Shown here one piece after another: positions 34,263-43,505 of a stretch of 64,000 bases of DNA (positions are counted from its first letter, which is position 1; the number at the start of each line of letters is the position of its first letter). The position numbers and the translations under genes were made by a program. The stretch is taken from the NCBI RefSeq assembly GCF_017068395.1, contig NZ_CP070619.1:186001-250000 (forward strand), given 5' to 3'. The stretch is from Rhodococcus pseudokoreensis (GTDB lineage Bacteria; Actinomycetota; Actinomycetes; Mycobacteriales; Mycobacteriaceae). The notes below the pieces were generated by a model. The model saw only the letters and a program-made list of their open reading frames with translations. It had not been told where the DNA came from and searched no databases.

Positions 34263-36554
34263 CTATTCCGGGGTGCCCGTCAGGTCGTGGCCGAGCTGCG
34301 CGGCCAGCTTCTCGAGCAGACCGCTGGCGGCGTCGGCGATGACCGTCCCCGGCGGGAAGATCGCCGCGGCACCGGCCTCGTACAGTTCGGCGAAGTCGCC
34401 GGGCGGGATGACGCCACCGACCACGATCATGATGTCGGGGCGTCCCACCGCCGCGAGTGCTTCCCGGAGCGCAGGCACCAGCGTGAGGTGACCTGCGGCC
34501 AGCGACGACACACCGACCACGTGGACGTCGTTGTCGGCCGCCTGGTTGGCGACCTCCTCCGGGGTCTGGAACAGCGGTCCGACGTCCACGTCGAATCCGA
34601 TGTCCGCGAAGGCCGTGGCGATCACCTTCTGGCCGCGGTCGTGACCGTCCTGCCCCATCTTCGCGATGAGGACACGGGGACGCCGGCCCTCCTCTTCCGC
34701 GAACTTCTCGACGAGTTCGGTTGCCTTGTTGATGTTGTCGACCTTCCCGGCCTCGTCCCGGTACACCCCGCTGATGGTGCGGATCTCGGCCTGGTGACGC
34801 CCGTACACCTTCTCCAGCGCCTCGGAGATCTCCCCGACCGTGGCCTTCGCCCGGGCCGCGTCGATCGCCAACGCCAGCAGGTTGTTCTCCATCGAGACAC
34901 CACCCGTCGCTGCGCTCGCCCCTGCCTCGGTGGCCGCGGCGGCGCGGCTCAGTTCGGCGAGCGCCGCCTCGACGGCTCCCGAGTCGCGGTCGGCGCGCAG
35001 CCGGTCCAGCTTCTCGAGCTGTTCCTTGCGGACCCGCGAGTTCTCGACCTTGAGGACCTCGATCTCGTCGGCCTCGTCCGGCACGTACTTGTTGACGCCG
35101 ATCAGCGGCTGCCGACCGGAGTCGATCCGAGCCTGGGTGCGGGCCGCGGCCTCCTCGATGCGCAGCTTCGGGATGCCCTCGCTGATCGCCTGCGCCATGC
35201 CGCCGGCCTCTTCGACCTCGGCGATGTGCGCACGCGCCCGGTTCGCCAGCTGGTGGGTGAGCCACTCGACGTAATGCGAACCGCCCCAGGGGTCGATGGG
35301 ACGGACGGTCCCCGACTCCTGCTGCAGCAGCAACTGGGTGTTGCGGGCGATGCGGGCGGAGAAGTCCGTCGGCAGGGCGAGGGCCTCGTCGAGCGCGTTG
35401 GTGTGCAGCGACTGGGTGTGCCCCTGCGTCGCCGCCATCGCCTCGACGCACGTGCGGGCCACGTTGTTGTACACGTCCTGCGCGGTCAGCGACCAGCCCG
35501 ACGTCTGCGAGTGGGTGCGCAGCGACAACGATTTCGCGGACTTCGGTTCGAACTTCGCGACCAGTTCACTCCACAGCAGGCGGCCGGCGCGGAGCTTCGC
35601 GACCTCCATGAAGAAGTTCATGCCGATCGCCCAGAAGAACGACAGCCGCGGCGCGAACTTGTCGATCTCCATGCCGGCGTCGAGGCCGGCGCGGATGTAT
35701 TCGACACCGTCGGCGAGGGTGTACGCCAACTCCAGGTCGGCCGTGGCTCCGGCCTCCTGGATGTGGTAGCCGGAGATGGAGATGGAGTTGAACTTCGGCA
35801 TCTTCGCGCTGGTGTACGCGAAGATGTCGGAGATGATCCGCATCGACGGCTTCGGCGGGTAGATGTAGGTGTTGCGGACCATGAACTCCTTCAGAATGTC
35901 GTTCTGAATGGTTCCGGCCAGCTGCTCCGGGGCGACACCCTGCTCCTCGGCGGCCACGACGTACAGCGCGAGGATCGGCAGCACCGCACCGTTCATGGTC
36001 ATCGAGACGCTGACACTGTCGAGCGGGATGTGGTCGAACAGCTGACGCATGTCCAGGATCGAGTCGATCGCCACCCCGGCCATGCCGACGTCGCCCTGCA
36101 CCCGAGGGTGGTCGGAGTCGTAGCCGCGGTGCGTGGCCAGGTCGAACGCCACCGACAGACCCTTCTGCCCGGCCGCGAGGTTGCGGCGGTAGAAGGCGTT
36201 GGATTCGGCGGCGGTGGAGAAGCCCGCGTACTGGCGGATCGTCCACGGCTGGTTCACGTACATGGTGGGGTACGGCCCGCGCACGAACGGTGCGGCGCCC
36301 GGGAAGCTGCCGAGCGGGTAGCCCTCGGCCTCGGCGGTGTCCCGGTCGGACTTGGTGTAGACCGGTTTGACGTCGATGCCCTCGGGGGTGGACCACACCA
36401 CCTGTTCCGGGCTGTAGTGGTTCGCCGCCGCGGCGGACGCGATCAGCTCGTCCGTCTGCTCCGGCGTCGGAGCGGACGGCTGCGGAGACTGCGGATCCTC
36501 CAGTGGCACTTCGGCGAAGCTGCCGATCGCGTGCTTGACCTCGCGAGTAGTCAC
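34263..36554 (-). CDS. mutB: methylmalonyl-CoA mutase large (alpha) subunit
   Basis: A 763-residue adenosylcobalamin enzyme interconverting methylmalonyl-CoA and succinyl-CoA, used for odd-chain fatty acid and propionate metabolism and for supplying methylmalonyl-CoA. Residues 50-560 are the substrate TIM barrel ([36 protein letters not shown]). Residues from 620 are the B12-binding domain with the DGHDRG cobalt-ligating histidine motif, then [16 protein letters not shown] and [14 protein letters not shown] at 36554 overlaps the mutA stop by four bases. Confidence 0.97.
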   Translation of the reverse strand: MTTREVKHAIGSFAEVPLEDPQSPQPSAPTPEQTDELIASAAAANHYSPEQVVWSTPEGIDVKPVYTKSDRDTAEAEGYPLGSFPGAAPFVRGPYPTMYVNQPWTIRQYAGFSTAAESNAFYRRNLAAGQKGLSVAFDLATHRGYDSDHPRVQGDVGMAGVAIDSILDMRQLFDHIPLDSVSVSMTMNGAVLPILALYVVAAEEQGVAPEQLAGTIQNDILKEFMVRNTYIYPPKPSMRIISDIFAYTSAKMPKFNSISISGYHIQEAGATADLELAYTLADGVEYIRAGLDAGMEIDKFAPRLSFFWAIGMNFFMEVAKLRAGRLLWSELVAKFEPKSAKSLSLRTHSQTSGWSLTAQDVYNNVARTCVEAMAATQGHTQSLHTNALDEALALPTDFSARIARNTQLLLQQESGTVRPIDPWGGSHYVEWLTHQLANRARAHIAEVEEAGGMAQAISEGIPKLRIEEAAARTQARIDSGRQPLIGVNKYVPDEADEIEVLKVENSRVRKEQLEKLDRLRADRDSGAVEAALAELSRAAAATEAGASAATGGVSMENNLLALAIDAARAKATVGEISEALEKVYGRHQAEIRTISGVYRDEAGKVDNINKATELVEKFAEEEGRRPRVLIAKMGQDGHDRGQKVIATAFADIGFDVDVGPLFQTPEEVANQAADNDVHVVGVSSLAAGHLTLVPALREALAAVGRPDIMIVVGGVIPPGDFAELYEAGAAAIFPPGTVIADAASGLLEKLAAQLGHDLTGTPE

Positions 36555-38467
36555 TTCTTGCTCCCTGTGTCGCCCGAGGAGTCGCTCGGGCTCTCGATGG
36601 TGTCGAGCAGGCCGGACAGGACCGAGACTGCGTCGATGCGGGCGGTGACGAATCCGTCGGGCCGGGCGGCGCCGTCCGCGTCGGCGACGACCTTCTCCGG
36701 GCCGGCGAGCAGCACGGTGCCGATTCCGGCGGCGCGCAGTTCCTCCACCGCGGCCGTGGCCTCGGCGGCGTACCGCTTGTCGGTGCCGCAGATCACGGCG
36801 ATCCCGGCGCCGGAATCCTTCGCGGCGGCGGCGATGCTGCCGTCACCGATCGCGAGGGGTCCGGGGTTGAGGGCCTCGATGCCGCCCGACGCCAGCAGGT
36901 TCGCGCTGAACGTGGTCCGCACGTTGTGCTCGGCGACGGGTCCGAGGGGGGCCAGGAAAACGGTGGGTCGCGCACCGTGGGCCGCCAGGTAGGCGTCGGA
37001 GCGGTCCCGCAGCGCCTCGAACGCGGCGGCGTACCGGGCGACGCGGCCCGTGTCCGCGGCGCCCGCGGGCAGCGGGGCCTCGCCGAGGTTCGGGAACTCG
37101 TTGACCCCGGTGACCGTGGTCTTGCGGTGCGCGATGTCCGAATCACGTTGCGCACGCGTGGAAGCGATGCGTTCGCCGATCAGGCCGGCGTCGAGTGCGG
37201 CGAGGTAACCGCCCGCCGCCTCGATCTGCTGGAAGAACTCCCACGCCTTGGCCGCGACCTGCTGGGTGAGGTCCTCGACGTACCAGGACCCGGCCGCGGG
37301 ATCGAGCACCCGGCCGAGGTGCGACTCCTCGAGCAACAGCAGCTGGGTGTTGCGGGCGATGCGCGCGGCGAAGGTCTTCGACACCCCCAGCGCCCCGGCG
37401 GGCAGCGCGGAGTCGAACGGGAGCACCGTGACGGCGTCCGCGCCGCCGACACCGGCACCGAACGCGGCGAGGGTGGTGCGGAGCATGTTCACCCACGGGT
37501 CGCGCTGCGCCATCATGGCGGCGGAGGTGACGGCGTGCTGCGGGGCGCCACCGAAGTCGGAGGCGCCGCACACCTGGGCGATCCGCGCCCACACCAGCCG
37601 CGCGGCACGGAACTTGGCGATGGTCTGGAACTGGTCGTCGGTGGCCGAGAACCGGAAGCCGAGCTGCCCGAGCGCCTGCCCGATGGTCAGTCCGCTCGCG
37701 GTGAGCACCCGCAGGTACTCGAGACCCGCCGCGATCGACGCGCCGAGTTCCTCGGCGTCGGAGGCGCCGGCGTCGTGGAATGCGGTGCCGTCCACGGCAA
37801 TCGCCCGCACGCTCTCGGACCGGGCCGCGGACTCGGTGGCGAGGGTCACCGCGTCGCCGAGTTCCACGTCGGCGGTGCCGGCGAACGCGCTCGTGAGCGG
37901 TGCGGCCCCGAGGTCGACGCGGACCGCGGTGCGGTCGGTGACCCCGTCCCCGGCGGCGGCACGCGCGTCGAGCAGCGCGAACAGCGCCCGCGCCGCGAGC
38001 GGTGCGTCGGTGCCGGCGTCGAGGGTCAGCGGGGCCAGGTCGAGGAGCACACCGTCGAGGGCCGTCTCCAGGGACCGGACGGGAAGGTCGGCGCCGCCGA
38101 CGGCGAGCCACAGGGCGCTGACACCGTTCTCCAGGGAGTCCAGGACGGAGCGGTTGACGTCCGCTGCCTCCGCGCCGTCACCGAAGCGGGCGCTGACCAG
38201 CCAGCCGGCGTTGACGTCGCGGGTGGCGTCGGCGCCGCGCACGTAAGGGAAGGTGCCGGGCAGGGGCTGCTCCGGGCGCTCGTCGCGGGGGCTGTAGAGC
38301 GGTGCGACGGTGACACCGTCATAGGTGACGGTCTCGAGGAGCTTCTGGGGTTCCGGACCGAGTTCCGCGGCGTCGATCCGACGCGACTTCGCGAGGACTC
38401 CGGCCACGGAGTGCTGCCAGTCGGCGTACGCCCGCGCAGCTTCCTCGGTTTCTGAAGCTAGTGACAC
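36551..38467 (-). CDS. mutA: methylmalonyl-CoA mutase small (beta) subunit
   Basis: A 638-residue paralogue of MutB that forms the catalytically inactive partner of the heterodimer. It keeps the barrel but has a degenerate C-terminal cobalamin domain: DGHDRG is missing, and the corresponding part reads [23 protein letters not shown]. The start GTG at 38467 has AGAGGAAG about ten bases upstream. It is the first gene of the mutA-mutB-meaB operon. Confidence 0.95.
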   Translation of the reverse strand: MSLASETEEAARAYADWQHSVAGVLAKSRRIDAAELGPEPQKLLETVTYDGVTVAPLYSPRDERPEQPLPGTFPYVRGADATRDVNAGWLVSARFGDGAEAADVNRSVLDSLENGVSALWLAVGGADLPVRSLETALDGVLLDLAPLTLDAGTDAPLAARALFALLDARAAAGDGVTDRTAVRVDLGAAPLTSAFAGTADVELGDAVTLATESAARSESVRAIAVDGTAFHDAGASDAEELGASIAAGLEYLRVLTASGLTIGQALGQLGFRFSATDDQFQTIAKFRAARLVWARIAQVCGASDFGGAPQHAVTSAAMMAQRDPWVNMLRTTLAAFGAGVGGADAVTVLPFDSALPAGALGVSKTFAARIARNTQLLLLEESHLGRVLDPAAGSWYVEDLTQQVAAKAWEFFQQIEAAGGYLAALDAGLIGERIASTRAQRDSDIAHRKTTVTGVNEFPNLGEAPLPAGAADTGRVARYAAAFEALRDRSDAYLAAHGARPTVFLAPLGPVAEHNVRTTFSANLLASGGIEALNPGPLAIGDGSIAAAAKDSGAGIAVICGTDKRYAAEATAAVEELRAAGIGTVLLAGPEKVVADADGAARPDGFVTARIDAVSVLSGLLDTIESPSDSSGDTGSKK

Positions 38468-38584
38468 GGTGTCGGCTTCCTCTCCCTGATGAGCGATCGA
38501 TCAATACGTTGTGTGACTGTGATGCTAGCCGCAGATCGGCGCCCCCTATCGTGAGGATCACCACACGATGAATAACCTCAGGTC

Positions 38585-39403
38585 ATGAGCATTGCGCACG
38601 AACCGGCGGTGACCGGTCGCACGAACACCCAGCGGCTGTTCGGGCTCGGTGCGCCGACCCGGGACGTCGACGACCGCGGCGAACCACTCAATCGTATGAG
38701 CATGGACATCTCCGCGCTCGCCGCGAAGACCACCGACATCTCCTACGGCGGCGTCCTCGCCGTGCTGCTCGACGACCTCCTCGGATTCACCGTGTGGGAC
38801 CGGCGCGGAACACGCGACGGCCTGGTCACGGCCGAGCTGTCGATGGACGTCGTCACGCCGCGGCGGTGGCGGGGCCCGACGCTGCGGGCGGAGAGCCGGC
38901 TCCTCACGGTCACCGCCGACGGCGGCACGTCCACCGCCCAGGTCCACGATGCGGCCGGGACCCTGATCGCCACCGGCACCCTGTGGGGCAACTTCGTGGA
39001 CCTGCCTGCGCCGGTGCCGGACGGTGCCGCCCTGCCCGACTTCCCGGAACCGGGGGTCGCGCCGCTCGACTGGATCGGCGGGCGGATCGAGGACGACGGT
39101 GCGCGGGTGGTGGTGCCGGCGAACCCGCTGATCGCGAACAAACTCGGGTTCGTGCACGGCGGCGTCCAGGCCTGCGCGGCGGACCTCGCGGCGAGCGCGG
39201 CCCTGAGCAGGCAGGGCGCGGACATGGACACCGCGTCCGTGCGGATCAACTATTTCCGCCCGGTTCCCCTGGACTGCGACACGACGTTCACCGCGGACGT
39301 GATCCGGGCGGGCCGCGCGGTGGCGACGACCCGGGTGGCCGGGACGTCGGGCGGGCGGGTCTGCGTCGAGGCGACGGTGACCGGGCGCCGCCGCCTGCCC
39401 TGA
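38585..39403 (+). CDS. double-hotdog PaaI-like acyl-CoA thioesterase
   Basis: A 272-residue protein made of two hotdog domains (about 30-145 and 160-272). Each has a thioesterase-like active-site helix: TDISYGGVLAVLLDDLLGFT in the first and LGFVHGGVQACAADLAASAAL in the second. The second keeps the HGG found in PaaI enzymes. Proteins of this kind hydrolyse acyl-CoAs; the substrate is unknown. Divergent from mutA across 117 bp that should hold both promoters. ATG at 38585 follows CAGG. Confidence 0.8.
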   Translation: MSIAHEPAVTGRTNTQRLFGLGAPTRDVDDRGEPLNRMSMDISALAAKTTDISYGGVLAVLLDDLLGFTVWDRRGTRDGLVTAELSMDVVTPRRWRGPTLRAESRLLTVTADGGTSTAQVHDAAGTLIATGTLWGNFVDLPAPVPDGAALPDFPEPGVAPLDWIGGRIEDDGARVVVPANPLIANKLGFVHGGVQACAADLAASAALSRQGADMDTASVRINYFRPVPLDCDTTFTADVIRAGRAVATTRVAGTSGGRVCVEATVTGRRRLP

Positions 39404-39452
39404 CCGGCGCTCGCGGCGCCCCGCACCGCTCTCCCGGGTAGCCTGGTGCCCT

Positions 39453-40163
39453 GTGAAGAGACGCCTCGGGGACCGCAGGGTGATCGGCGTCGCAGTACTG
39501 GCAGTCGCGCTGGTCGTCGTGGCGCTGCTGGCCCCGCATCCGTCCGTGCTGCAGGTGCGGGAATGGGCGCACTCCGTCGGTCCGGCGTTCCCCCTCGTCT
39601 TCTTCGCCGTGCACGCGGTGGTGACGGTGTTCCCGTTCCCCCGCACGGTGTTCACGCTCAGCGCCGGATTGCTGTTCGGCGCATGGCTGGGCATCGCGAT
39701 CGCGGTGCTGGCGTCGACTCTGAGCGCCGTGCTCGCCCTCTACCTGGTGCGTGCCGTGGGCCGGGACGTGGTGTGGCAGCGCATCTCCAACCCGACGATC
39801 CGGCGGGTGGACGAGCGGATCGCCCGGCGCGGCTGGCTCGCCGTCGGGTCGCTGCGGCTGATCGCGTTCGTCCCGTTCTCGGTGGTGAACTACTGCGCCG
39901 GCGTGTCCTCGATCCGGCTGGTCCCGTACGTGCTGGCCACGGTGATCGGCGTGCTGCCGGGAACCGTCGGCATCGTCGTGCTCGGCGACGCCCTCACCGG
40001 GGAGACGAAGCCGGGACTCCTGGCGCTGTCCGCGGTGTGCATCGCCCTCGGCATCGCCGGGCTGGTGGTGGATTCCCGGCGGCCGCTGGACGGGTCCGGC
40101 GACGCGGTGCCGGAACCGGCCGTCGACCGCCCCGCCGAGGACGAGTCAATCCCGCAGCCTTGA
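39453..40163 (+). CDS. TVP38/TMEM64 (DedA-like, SNARE-associated) membrane protein
   Basis: A 236-residue membrane protein with five to six helices and the family core FPFPRTVFTLSAGLLFGAWLG near residues 65-85 and SLRLIAFVPFSVVNYCAG near 130-147. VTT-domain proteins act as lipid scramblases or polyprenyl-phosphate carriers in bacteria. The M. tuberculosis counterpart Rv1491c is also next to the mut genes. GTG at 39453 is assumed; the ribosome site is weak. A 28-residue acidic C-terminal tail follows the last helix. Confidence 0.88.
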   Translation: MKRRLGDRRVIGVAVLAVALVVVALLAPHPSVLQVREWAHSVGPAFPLVFFAVHAVVTVFPFPRTVFTLSAGLLFGAWLGIAIAVLASTLSAVLALYLVRAVGRDVVWQRISNPTIRRVDERIARRGWLAVGSLRLIAFVPFSVVNYCAGVSSIRLVPYVLATVIGVLPGTVGIVVLGDALTGETKPGLLALSAVCIALGIAGLVVDSRRPLDGSGDAVPEPAVDRPAEDESIPQP

Positions 40164-40172
40164 ACTATTGAA

Positions 40173-40192
40173 GTCAAGCTTTGAGTCTTGAC
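40173..40192. promoter_or_regulatory. candidate autoregulatory operator of the SatD-like gene
   Basis: Inverted repeat GTCAAG-N8-CTTGAC in an AT-rich stretch. Its right arm contains most of the -35 hexamer of the following gene. A further half-site, CTTGAC, lies at 40215-40220. Confidence 0.45.
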
Positions 40193-40216
40193 ATCGAGAT
40201 ATCCAGTTTCTAACCT
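40188..40216 (+). promoter_or_regulatory. promoter of the SatD-like gene (leaderless)
   Basis: TTGACA (40188-40193), a 17-base spacer and TAACCT (40211-40216). The expected start point is at or next to the ATG at 40223, and no ribosome site is present, so the mRNA is probably leaderless. Confidence 0.65.
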
Positions 40217-40222
40217 TGACCC

Positions 40223-40804
40223 ATGTTCGTGTTGACGGTCGACCAGCGCGGCAGTCGCCGCGACATCGACCGTGTCGCCCAACTCCTCACCGAATTCGCG
40301 CACCGCGACCTCGTCCGCCCCTTCCAGCGGACCGCCGGCGACGAGGTCCAGGCCGTCGTCGCGGACCCGGCGACCGTCGTCGACCTCGCCCTCGACCTCG
40401 TCGCACGCGAACACTGGAGCATCGGCATCGGCGCCGGACCCGTCGAGGAACCCCTCCCCGCCGAGACCCGGGCCGGTCGCGGCCCCGCGTTCGAATCCGC
40501 GCGGGTCGCCGTCGACCGCGCCAAGAGCGCCCCCGGCCGGGTGGCCGTCGAGGGTTCCGACCCGGACGGCGCCGCCGACGCGGACACCGCGCTCGCCCTC
40601 GTCGCGGTCCTCGTCGCCCGCCGCACCGAGGAGGGCCGCGAGGCCGTCGAGCAGATGCGCCGCGGCGCCACCCAGACCGAGGCGGCCCGCGCGCTGGGCA
40701 TCAGCAAGCAGGCCGTCTCCCAACGACTCTCCACCGCGGGCTGGCACGTCGAGACCGCGGGACGACGACTGGCCGAACGACTCCTACGCAAGGCGGACAC
40801 GTGA
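40223..40804 (+). CDS. SatD-like protein with C-terminal helix-turn-helix
   Basis: A 193-residue protein. Residues 1-120 (FVLTVDQRGSRRDIDRV, RTAGDEVQAVVADPATVVDLAL, GRGPAFESARVAVDRAK) have the TAGDEVQ and GRGPAF features of SatD-like or cyclase-like regulators. Residues 135-185 are a helix-turn-helix (GATQTEAARALGISKQAVSQRL). It is therefore probably a DNA-binding regulator with an N-terminal sensory domain. Transcription looks leaderless, from a promoter containing an inverted repeat. Its stop overlaps the next gene's GTG. Confidence 0.65.
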   Translation: MFVLTVDQRGSRRDIDRVAQLLTEFAHRDLVRPFQRTAGDEVQAVVADPATVVDLALDLVAREHWSIGIGAGPVEEPLPAETRAGRGPAFESARVAVDRAKSAPGRVAVEGSDPDGAADADTALALVAVLVARRTEEGREAVEQMRRGATQTEAARALGISKQAVSQRLSTAGWHVETAGRRLAERLLRKADT

Positions 40805-41328
40805 CGACCCTCGCCCTCCTCGCCCTCGGCGTCGCCGCGCTCGCACCCCTGGTGCTCGCCGCGCCCCGCGGGCCCCGCTGGATGTCGCAGTGGGCGGCGC
40901 CGATCGTGGTCGTGCTCGCCCTGGCCGTCGCGGCGGTCGCCGCGTCCGCCGCCGCACCGGTCACAGGGTTCGCCCTCGCCGCGACCCTCGTCCTGTGCGT
41001 CGCGGCCGCGATCACCGGCGGGGCGCCCCTCGTGCTGGCCGCGTTCCGCATCGCGCGCCGCCAGCCCGACGCCGGATCCGACCCGCGACCCGACGCCGGG
41101 CCGCTGCGCGGCGGACGGATCATCGGCCTCCTCGAGCGTGCCGCCGTCGCCGTCTCGATCCTCGCCGCCTGGCCGGAGGGCATCGCCGTCGTCCTGGCGG
41201 TCAAGGGACTGGCCCGCTACCCCGAACTGCGCGAACCGCACGCGTCGGAACAATTCATCATCGGCACGTTCACCAGCGTGCTCTGGGCGATCGCGGTGTG
41301 CGGAACGGGACGCGCCCTCATCACGTAA
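40801..41328 (+). CDS. small integral membrane protein paired with the SatD-like regulator
   Basis: A 175-residue protein with about five hydrophobic segments (residues 3-20, 33-50, 55-80, 112-130 and 150-170) and a short charged loop near 85-105. The late part (LERAAVAVSILAAWPEGIAVV, YPELREPHASEQFIIGTFTSVLWAIAVCG) is recognisable from other SatD-linked membrane proteins in actinobacteria and firmicutes. GTG at 40801 overlaps the regulator's stop. Function unknown; perhaps it signals to or is controlled by the SatD-like protein. Confidence 0.65.
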   Translation: MTTLALLALGVAALAPLVLAAPRGPRWMSQWAAPIVVVLALAVAAVAASAAAPVTGFALAATLVLCVAAAITGGAPLVLAAFRIARRQPDAGSDPRPDAGPLRGGRIIGLLERAAVAVSILAAWPEGIAVVLAVKGLARYPELREPHASEQFIIGTFTSVLWAIAVCGTGRALIT

Positions 41329-41350
41329 CCCCTCCACGTCCGGAAACATT

Positions 41351-41426
41351 CACCCCGGGGGTGCGTGAGACCAGCCCTGGGGGTGCTGGGTTCCCGCCTC
41401 GGCGCGGACGAGAGTCGTACTCGTCC
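41351..41426 (+). promoter_or_regulatory. cluster of dyads before the acyl-AMP ligase gene
   Basis: Three inverted repeats in 76 bp: CACCCC-G-GGGGTG (41351-41363), CCAGC-N9-GCTGG (41371-41389) and GGACGAG-N7-CTCGTCC (41406-41426). They precede the ribosome site GAGGGAGAG (41433-41441). No clear -35/-10 pair is visible. They are candidates for operator sites of a regulator encoded elsewhere. Confidence 0.35.
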
Positions 41427-41448
41427 AAGCCCGAGGGAGAGACCATCC

Positions 41449-43191
41449 GTGCCTACCGATTTCGTGTCACACGTCCGCGCCCAGGTCGCCGTGTACGGCG
41501 ACGACCGGTCCTACGTCTACCACCGTGAGGTCGGCCGGGAACTCGTCGCCGAGACGGTGACCTACCGCGAACTGGACCGGGACGCCCGCGCGCTGGCGGT
41601 GTGGCTGTCGACGCGGCCCGAGTCCGCACACCCGGTGATGCTGCTGTACGTCGACGGAATCGACTTCCTCCGCGCGTTTCTCGGATGCCTCTACGCCGGG
41701 GTGGTCGCCGTGCCCGCTCCGGTCCCGCACGACGCGCGCAGCATGCAGCGGGTCGCGACGATGTTCGCGGACGCCGACGTGCACCTCGTGCTCACCACGT
41801 CCGCGGTCGCCGAACCGCTCGACAGCTGGATCCGCGAGTCCGAGCTCGCCGCCACCGTCGCCGCCACCGACACCGCCGAACTCGGCGACCCCGACCACTG
41901 GCGCCTACCCGGCCTCGACGCAGGCACCCTGGCCTTCCTCCAGTACACGTCCGGTTCCACCAGCGAACCGAAGGGCGTGATGGTGACCCACGGCAACCTG
42001 CTGCACAACGCGGCGGCCATCACCGACGCAATCGGTGGCGACGACACGGTGACCGTCGCCGGCTGGCTCCCGCACTTCCACGACATGGGGCTGATCGGCA
42101 TGCTGCTGTCGCCGCTCTACGCCGGCGGGAACCTCGCGTTCATGTCGCCGATGGCCTTCCTCAAACGGCCGGTGCGCTGGTTGCAGCTGATCGACCGGTA
42201 CCGCGCCGACATGACCCTCGGCCCGAACTTCGCGTACGACCTCGTCGCCCGCCGGATCCCCGACGACCAACTGGCCGGACTGGACCTGTCCTCGGTGCGG
42301 GTGGCCCTGAACGGGGCCGAACCCATCCGGCCCCGCACCCTCGACGCCGTGATCGACCGGCTCGGGCCCGTCGGTTTCCGGGCGGGCGCCTTCCTGACCG
42401 CATACGGCATGGCCGAGGTGACGCTGCTCGCCACAGCCAGCGAGGTCGGCTGCGCCCCAGGATATCTCGACGTCGACGCGGCCGCGCTGGAGCGCCACGA
42501 ACTGACCCCGAAGGCCGGTGGCGCCCGGCTGGTCGGCAGCGGCAGGCCGTTCGGCTGCGACATCCGCATCGTCGACCCGGACACCGGCCGGGAGCAACCG
42601 CCCGGCCGGGTCGGGGAGATCTGGATCTCCGGCGGCAGCGTCGCCGCCGGCTACTGGAATCGGCCCGACGAGACCGCGGAGAAGTTCCACGCCACCCTCG
42701 ACGGCGACGGACCGTACCTGCGCACCGGCGACCTCGGGGTGTTCGACGACGGGCACCTCTACGTCACCGGCCGCCTGAAGGACCTGCTGATCGTCAACGG
42801 CCGCAACCTGTACCCGCAGGACGTCGAGGAGGCCGTGCGGGACCTGCATCCGGCGCTCACCGGTTCCGCCGGGGTGGTGTTCTCGCTCGACACCGGGCAG
42901 CACGAGCGGCTGCTGGTGATCCACGAGGTCAGGACTGCGCTGATCGACGACCTGACCCTGCCCGCGCTCGCCCGCCGGATCAGGGTCTGCGTCGCCCGGA
43001 CCTTCGACGTCCACGCGCCGAGCGTGGTGCTGGTCGACCGGCGCGGCGTGCACCGCACCACCAGCGGGAAGGTCCAGCGCAGATCGATGCGCGCCTCGTT
43101 CCTCCGGTCCCGCGTCGACGCCGTCCTGCACGAGGACATCGACCCGGCGGTGGAGCGCCTCCGGACCACCACCACCGCCGTGCCCGCCTGA
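41449..43191 (+). CDS. fatty acyl-AMP ligase (FAAL)
   Basis: A 580-residue adenylate-forming enzyme of the FadD32/FAAL type. It activates a fatty acid as acyl-AMP and passes it to an acyl carrier protein rather than to CoA. Visible: P-loop-like YTSGSTSEPKGVMVTHGNL from residue 166, the FAAL-typical WLPHFHDMGLIG near 205, AYGMAEVTLLA near 318, the YLRTGDLGVFDDGHLYVTGRLKD region near 423, and the C-terminal Lys in TTSGKVQRR. GTG at 41449 has GGGAGA upstream; the earlier in-frame ATG at 41365 lies inside the dyad-rich leader. An ACP gene and a PKS follow directly, so it is the loading enzyme of this pathway. Confidence 0.92.
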   Translation: MPTDFVSHVRAQVAVYGDDRSYVYHREVGRELVAETVTYRELDRDARALAVWLSTRPESAHPVMLLYVDGIDFLRAFLGCLYAGVVAVPAPVPHDARSMQRVATMFADADVHLVLTTSAVAEPLDSWIRESELAATVAATDTAELGDPDHWRLPGLDAGTLAFLQYTSGSTSEPKGVMVTHGNLLHNAAAITDAIGGDDTVTVAGWLPHFHDMGLIGMLLSPLYAGGNLAFMSPMAFLKRPVRWLQLIDRYRADMTLGPNFAYDLVARRIPDDQLAGLDLSSVRVALNGAEPIRPRTLDAVIDRLGPVGFRAGAFLTAYGMAEVTLLATASEVGCAPGYLDVDAAALERHELTPKAGGARLVGSGRPFGCDIRIVDPDTGREQPPGRVGEIWISGGSVAAGYWNRPDETAEKFHATLDGDGPYLRTGDLGVFDDGHLYVTGRLKDLLIVNGRNLYPQDVEEAVRDLHPALTGSAGVVFSLDTGQHERLLVIHEVRTALIDDLTLPALARRIRVCVARTFDVHAPSVVLVDRRGVHRTTSGKVQRRSMRASFLRSRVDAVLHEDIDPAVERLRTTTTAVPA

Positions 43192-43217
43192 CCCCGATCA
43201 CCGACCAGGAGAACCCG

Positions 43218-43505
43218 ATGCCCGTCCCCGAGCAGATCACCCGCCGCGACCTCGCCCCCGTCATCGACTGGCTCGCCGGCCGGGTCGCCGACCACACCGA
43301 ACGGCCGGTGCACGACGTCGATCCGCACCTCCCCCTCGCCGAGCTGGGAATCGAATCGGTGTCCGCGGTGAGCCTGTGCGGCGAGATCGAGGACCGCTGG
43401 GATCTCGAACTCGATCCGACCGTGGTGTTCGACTATCCGACGATCGCCGAGATGGCCGTCTTCGTCGTCGCCGAAACCGCACTGCGGCACCGGAAGGTTT
43501 CATGA
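43218..43505 (+). CDS. acyl carrier protein
   Basis: A 95-residue free-standing carrier protein. The 4'-phosphopantetheine site is Ser47 in ELGIESVSAV, with flanking helices and the FDYPTIAEMAVFV end typical of PKS-type ACPs. ATG at 43218 has CAGGAG upstream. It lies between the acyl-AMP ligase and the PKS, and its stop overlaps the PKS ATG. It most likely receives the acyl group from the ligase and presents it to the ketosynthase. Confidence 0.93.
   Translation: MPVPEQITRRDLAPVIDWLAGRVADHTERPVHDVDPHLPLAELGIESVSAVSLCGEIEDRWDLELDPTVVFDYPTIAEMAVFVVAETALRHRKVS

Noticed and set aside
41365..41448. Earlier ATG for the fatty acyl-AMP ligase
   Set aside because: It would add 28 Arg/Ser/Pro-rich residues translated from the dyad-rich region and lacks a ribosome site; the GTG at 41449 has GGGAGA and matches the family start.
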